From Deltaproteobacteria bacterium (GTDB lineage Bacteria; Myxococcota_A; UBA9042; PHBI01): a stretch of 64,000 nucleotides of DNA. The notes under the pieces were generated by a model that was not told where the DNA came from, searched no databases, and worked only from the letters and a program-made list of their open reading frames with translations. The stretch covers positions 62,001 through 126,000 of the forward strand of contig JACKFA010000005.1 of assembly GCA_020632715.1 (NCBI GenBank), read 5' to 3'. Both the position numbers and the translations under genes were made by a program. Positions 60,930-64,000 of the stretch are shown in pieces (position 1 is the stretch's first letter; each line of letters opens with the position of its first letter).

Positions 60930-62764
60930 GGAGGGTCCTCGGAGTGACAGGGGTCGCCGACCTCGACGTCGGTCCAGAGCCAGGCGCCGTCCCGGGCGCC
61001 GTAGCCCGTGCCGCCGTCGCGGTCGGGCCAGGTGACGGGGAGCACGGCGCCGTCGGCGAGGTGGAGGGTCCACCCGACGCGGAGCCTGTGCGCGACGGGA
61101 TCGTCGCTGCGAGCGACCATCGGGAGCGCGAGCACCGCGCGCTCACCCGGGGCGACGGCGCGGTCGACGACGGCCCGCGGCGGCTCGCTGGCGGGGAAGC
61201 CGGCGCGCTCGGCGTACCAGCCCGGGGCCCACGCGGTGGCGCCGACGTTCTCGACGAGGCAGGCCTGATAGAAGCGCGCGTTGGGCGGCACGACGGCGTC
61301 GTCCGGGATGGCGCAGGCGAGCACGGCGCCGCGGGTGTCGCCCGCGACGTCGACCGTGAGCGCGAGGGCGCGGCGGGGGAGCGCGGCCCCGAGGATCGCG
61401 ACGTCGTGGCCGTCCTGGTCGAGGAGGCGCACGGCGGCGGTGTAGCGGCCCATCTCCTCGGGGGCGGTGAAGGCGAGCTCGGCCGTGGCCGTGGCGGTGG
61501 TGGCGAGGTTCCAGACGAGGTGCGGGAACGTGACGGGCAGGTCGCCGTCGACCGCGAGGTGGGCGCCCGGGAGCGGCTCGTCCGCGACGTTCCGGAGGGC
61601 GACGGAGAAGGCGCCGCGCGCGCCGGGGGCGACGGTCTGGGAGAGCCCGGGCGCGACGGTCACGGGCTGGACCCGCCGCGGGGTGGTCGAGAAGTGGAGC
61701 TCGACCGTCAGGAGGGGCTCGACGGCGTCGCGGAGCTCCCACCGCTCGACGAGGTCGACCGCGGGCTCCTGTGACGGCGCGAAGGCCTCGAGGACGTAGG
61801 TCGCGCCCGGTCCGACGGTGACGACGACCCCGCGCGGGTTGTCGCCGCCGTTGGGGGTCAGCAGGGGGTACCACCTCGCGGGCGGCCACTCACGGTCGCC
61901 GTCGTTCCGCACGGTCCACCGGATCGGGAAGCCTCGCCCCGCCGGCATGACGACCCCGTTCTCCGGCGTCTGGGAGACGAGCACCGCCGAGGGGCGCCTC
62001 CGGCACGGGGCGAGGGCGCACGCGGGCGCAGGCCCCGCCTCGCTCGTCGGCCCCTCGCCGACGGCCCAGAGCGTGAAGCGCGGGTCGCACACGACGCCGG
62101 CGGGCGGCGACGCCGCGCCGATCGTGACGCCGTAGCGGTCGGTCGCCGGGTCGTACCAGCGGGCGACCGCGCGCGCGGCGCCGAACGGGGTCGTCGCGCC
62201 GTGGAGCGCGGGCTCCGCGGGGTACGCCCAGCCGAGGAGCACCTCGCAGTCCCAGCCGGCGGCGGTCCAGAGCGCCGGCCGCGTCTCGGTGGCGCCGGGC
62301 ACGGCCGGGAAGAGCGGGAGCTCCGCCACGAGCACGTGGTCGCCGTCGCGCGAGCACTGGCGGAGCGGGACGAGGCCCGGGAGCGGGCGGGCCGCGAGCG
62401 TGAAGGCGGGGGCGTCGCCCGCGCGCGCCGTGGCGCCCGCGCAGATCGCGGGCGGGGCGAGGCGGGACGACGAGAAGCACGCGGCGCCCGAGGGGTCGGA
62501 GAAGGCCCAGACGGGCGCCCAGCAGGCCTCCGGGTCGTCGACGAGCCCGTTCTGGTCGTCGTCGACGCCGTTACAGGGGTCCTCCGTCTCGTCGACGCAG
62601 AGGGGGAGCTCGGGCGCGGCGACGCACACGCCGTTCCGGCAGGCCGCGCAGGCCCCGCAGTCGCTGTCCCGGACGCAGCCGACGGACTCCTCGCTCGGCG
62701 CGCCGAGGCAGCCCGGCGCGGCGACGAGCGCGGCGGCGGCGAGCGCGAGGGCGACGCGGCTCAC
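60926..62764 (-). CDS. Ig-like-domain lipoprotein, same family as the 54206 gene
   Basis: This is a 612-residue lipoprotein with signal and Cys19 (APGC), then a Cys-rich head (GACAACRNGVC, DPCNGVDDDQNGLVDDPEAC) and a beta domain with PAFTLAARPLPGLVPLRQCS. NBR1-like Ig domains follow (GFPIRWTVRNDGDREWPPAR, ARFYQACLVENVGATAWAPG). The GTG start (62764) overlaps the upstream gene stop by 4 bp. It resembles the 54206 gene in order and motifs, so they are paralogues. Coupled on its 3' side to the NAGPA/golvesin gene. Confidence 0.8.
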   Translation of the reverse strand: MSRVALALAAAALVAAPGCLGAPSEESVGCVRDSDCGACAACRNGVCVAAPELPLCVDETEDPCNGVDDDQNGLVDDPEACWAPVWAFSDPSGAACFSSSRLAPPAICAGATARAGDAPAFTLAARPLPGLVPLRQCSRDGDHVLVAELPLFPAVPGATETRPALWTAAGWDCEVLLGWAYPAEPALHGATTPFGAARAVARWYDPATDRYGVTIGAASPPAGVVCDPRFTLWAVGEGPTSEAGPAPACALAPCRRRPSAVLVSQTPENGVVMPAGRGFPIRWTVRNDGDREWPPARWYPLLTPNGGDNPRGVVVTVGPGATYVLEAFAPSQEPAVDLVERWELRDAVEPLLTVELHFSTTPRRVQPVTVAPGLSQTVAPGARGAFSVALRNVADEPLPGAHLAVDGDLPVTFPHLVWNLATTATATAELAFTAPEEMGRYTAAVRLLDQDGHDVAILGAALPRRALALTVDVAGDTRGAVLACAIPDDAVVPPNARFYQACLVENVGATAWAPGWYAERAGFPASEPPRAVVDRAVAPGERAVLALPMVARSDDPVAHRLRVGWTLHLADGAVLPVTWPDRDGGTGYGARDGAWLWTDVEVGDPCHSEDPP

Positions 62765-64000
62765 GGCGCGTCTCCGCAGGTGTCGCCGACGACGAGCTCG
62801 ACCCCGAGGAAGGCGCCGTCGACCGAGCCGTAGTCGGTGCCGCCGCCGGGGCGCGCGATCTCGAAGGCGACGCGCCGCCCGTCGTCCGCGTCGAGGTTCC
62901 AGCGCTCCGAGAGCGCGCGACCGGGTCGGGCCGCGGGGACGCGCAAAGCGTAGGCGAAGAGGCCGACGTGGTTCGGGGCCGTCCACCGCGCGACGGGGCG
63001 CTCGTCCGCGGCCGAGAGGTCGCCGCTCACGCGCCGGAACGCGAAGTGCTCCGGGCTCCAGGGGAGCGCGCCGGCGTTCCGGAGCCCGAAGGCCACGATG
63101 ACCTCGGCGCCTGGCGCGACGGCGGTGCCCAGCGCCGGGACCGCACCGACGACGACGCCGTGGAGCTGCGGGTCGACGACGCGCAGCTCGCTCGTGAAGG
63201 TCGCCGCGCCGTCGACGGGCACCCGGACGCCGGCGATCTCGACGCCCCAGGCGAGGCGGTAGCCGTCGGACACGGCCGGCGCGCGGTCGGCGAGCTCGAC
63301 CGTCCATGTCTCGCCGGGGTCGAGGGAGGGGAGGTCCGTCGAGAGCGCCACGAGGCCCGCCGCCGCCTCACGTACGAGGAACGTCGCGAGCGGCCCTCCG
63401 GGGAGGTGGTAGAGGCCCGTGTTCTCGAGCGTGACCCCGTACGTGACCGGCGCCGACACCGTCACGGGCTCGGCCCCGCTGGGCGACACCGAGACGAGGT
63501 GGAGCGAGTAGCGCGGCTCCGGCTCGTCCTCCGCGGCGCCCTCCTCCCCGGGCGCCTCCTCGACCGCGGGCGCGCACCGCGCTCCGCACCCCTCGGGCGG
63601 CGCGTCGCCACACGCGCGGTCCCGCCCGACGCCCCACACCACGCTCAGCGGGTCGCACACGGCGTCCTCTGGGCCCGACCCGCCGCCGACCCAGGTGTCG
63701 TGCACGGGCGCTGCGACCGGCCCGCGGACGAAGCGGCTGAGCGCGCACGCGCGCCCGTAGGGGGTGCTCGCGCCGCCGTAGTCCGGCCGCGCGGGCAGCG
63801 CCCGGCCGAGGACGACGGCGCAGTCGTAGCCGAGGGCCTCCCAGGCGTCGACCTCGGTGAGCGGGTCGATGGCGGTCGTCGGCCCGAAGAGCGGCCGCGC
63901 CGGGACGAGCACGTGGTCGCTCCCGAGCGTGCACTCGTGCAGATCGAGCGAGCCGCGCACGTAGCGCGCCGCCAGCGTGAACGCCGGCGTCTCCGAGGCG
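62761..64000 (-). CDS. Ig-like-domain protein, 5' end outside window
   Basis: Read from the window edge, this is at least 413 residues, from PAFTLAARYVRGSLDLHECT to the stop at 62761. It shares the beta domain (HVLVPARPLFGPT) and two or three Ig-like domains (VTYGVTLENTGLYHLPGG, VIVAFGLRNAGALPWSP, GRALSERWNLDADDGRR) with the two other paralogues. The signal and Cys-rich head are beyond base 64000. It is the first gene seen of an operon with the two genes downstream. Confidence 0.8.
   Translation of the reverse strand, partial: ASETPAFTLAARYVRGSLDLHECTLGSDHVLVPARPLFGPTTAIDPLTEVDAWEALGYDCAVVLGRALPARPDYGGASTPYGRACALSRFVRGPVAAPVHDTWVGGGSGPEDAVCDPLSVVWGVGRDRACGDAPPEGCGARCAPAVEEAPGEEGAAEDEPEPRYSLHLVSVSPSGAEPVTVSAPVTYGVTLENTGLYHLPGGPLATFLVREAAAGLVALSTDLPSLDPGETWTVELADRAPAVSDGYRLAWGVEIAGVRVPVDGAATFTSELRVVDPQLHGVVVGAVPALGTAVAPGAEVIVAFGLRNAGALPWSPEHFAFRRVSGDLSAADERPVARWTAPNHVGLFAYALRVPAARPGRALSERWNLDADDGRRVAFEIARPGGGTDYGSVDGAFLGVELVVGDTCGDAP

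Overview
The window is very GC-rich, with strong third-position GC, and almost every clear gene ends in a tightly packed high-GC codon pattern. The gene content points to a predatory or saprophytic Myxococcota-type bacterium (Polyangia/Nannocystineae-like). The signs are a dozen or more putative lipoproteins with Asp/Thr/Ala-rich or Cys-rich linkers, a MYXO-CTERM-like sorting tail, TonB receptors, FG-GAP-like repeats, a caspase-fold protease and a Gly-X-Y collagen-like protein. This placement is inferred from gene families; no rRNA or tRNA gene was found in the window.

Layout. 0-5 kb (minus): the 3' part of the window-edge TonB-dependent receptor, coupled to a lipoprotein, a secreted metzincin, and a TetR/DUF4260 pair with two operators in its promoter. 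5-13.3 kb: a Sel1-like lipoprotein, the trkA-trkH potassium uptake pair (+), an MntA/HepT-type pair with a shortened toxin, a CFA-synthase-like methyltransferase (all minus) and an M1 aminopeptidase lipoprotein (+). 13.4-31.2 kb: a mosaic of surface proteins (Cys-rich/Gly-rich lipoprotein, Kazal-like, VWC-like, tandem-repeat and collagen-like proteins) interleaved with a sirtuin, an EAL phosphodiesterase, a sulfatase-fold hydrolase, a SulP transporter and a methyltransferase. 31.4-33.2 kb: an SLC13 permease carrying two RCK_C domains.

33.2-40.1 kb is unusual. An FGE/SUMF1-like gene, pdxH, a MocR-type regulator, probably an intradiol dioxygenase, and the 3' part of a PKD lipoprotein are all recognisable but broken by about 20 small indels. 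The genes on both sides read cleanly. The simplest reading is a locally poor consensus; true decay is the alternative. MocR and pdxH overlap as an operon, which suggests vitamin B6 control.

42-52.5 kb holds a Cys-rich lipoprotein, a 20-bp perfect inverted repeat enclosing 122 bp, glpD, a short membrane protein, an SGNH/DUF459-like lipoprotein, an unknown protein, a large NAGPA/FG-GAP surface protein with a MYXO-CTERM-like tail, an ECF-like sigma factor and a membrane DUF4384-like protein.

52.5-64 kb is the most distinctive part. A lipoprotein with three Ig-like domains resembling the NBR1 central domain is translationally coupled to a caspase-fold protease. A second minus-strand operon carries two more proteins of the same lipoprotein family, coupled to a NAGPA/golvesin-like lipoprotein. 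Between them, on the plus strand, lies a large lipoprotein whose CHAP-like and transglycosylase-like domains have both lost the expected catalytic residue. The sigma factor and DUF4384 protein face the caspase gene convergently. Together these could form an envelope-sensing and protease module, but that function is inference.
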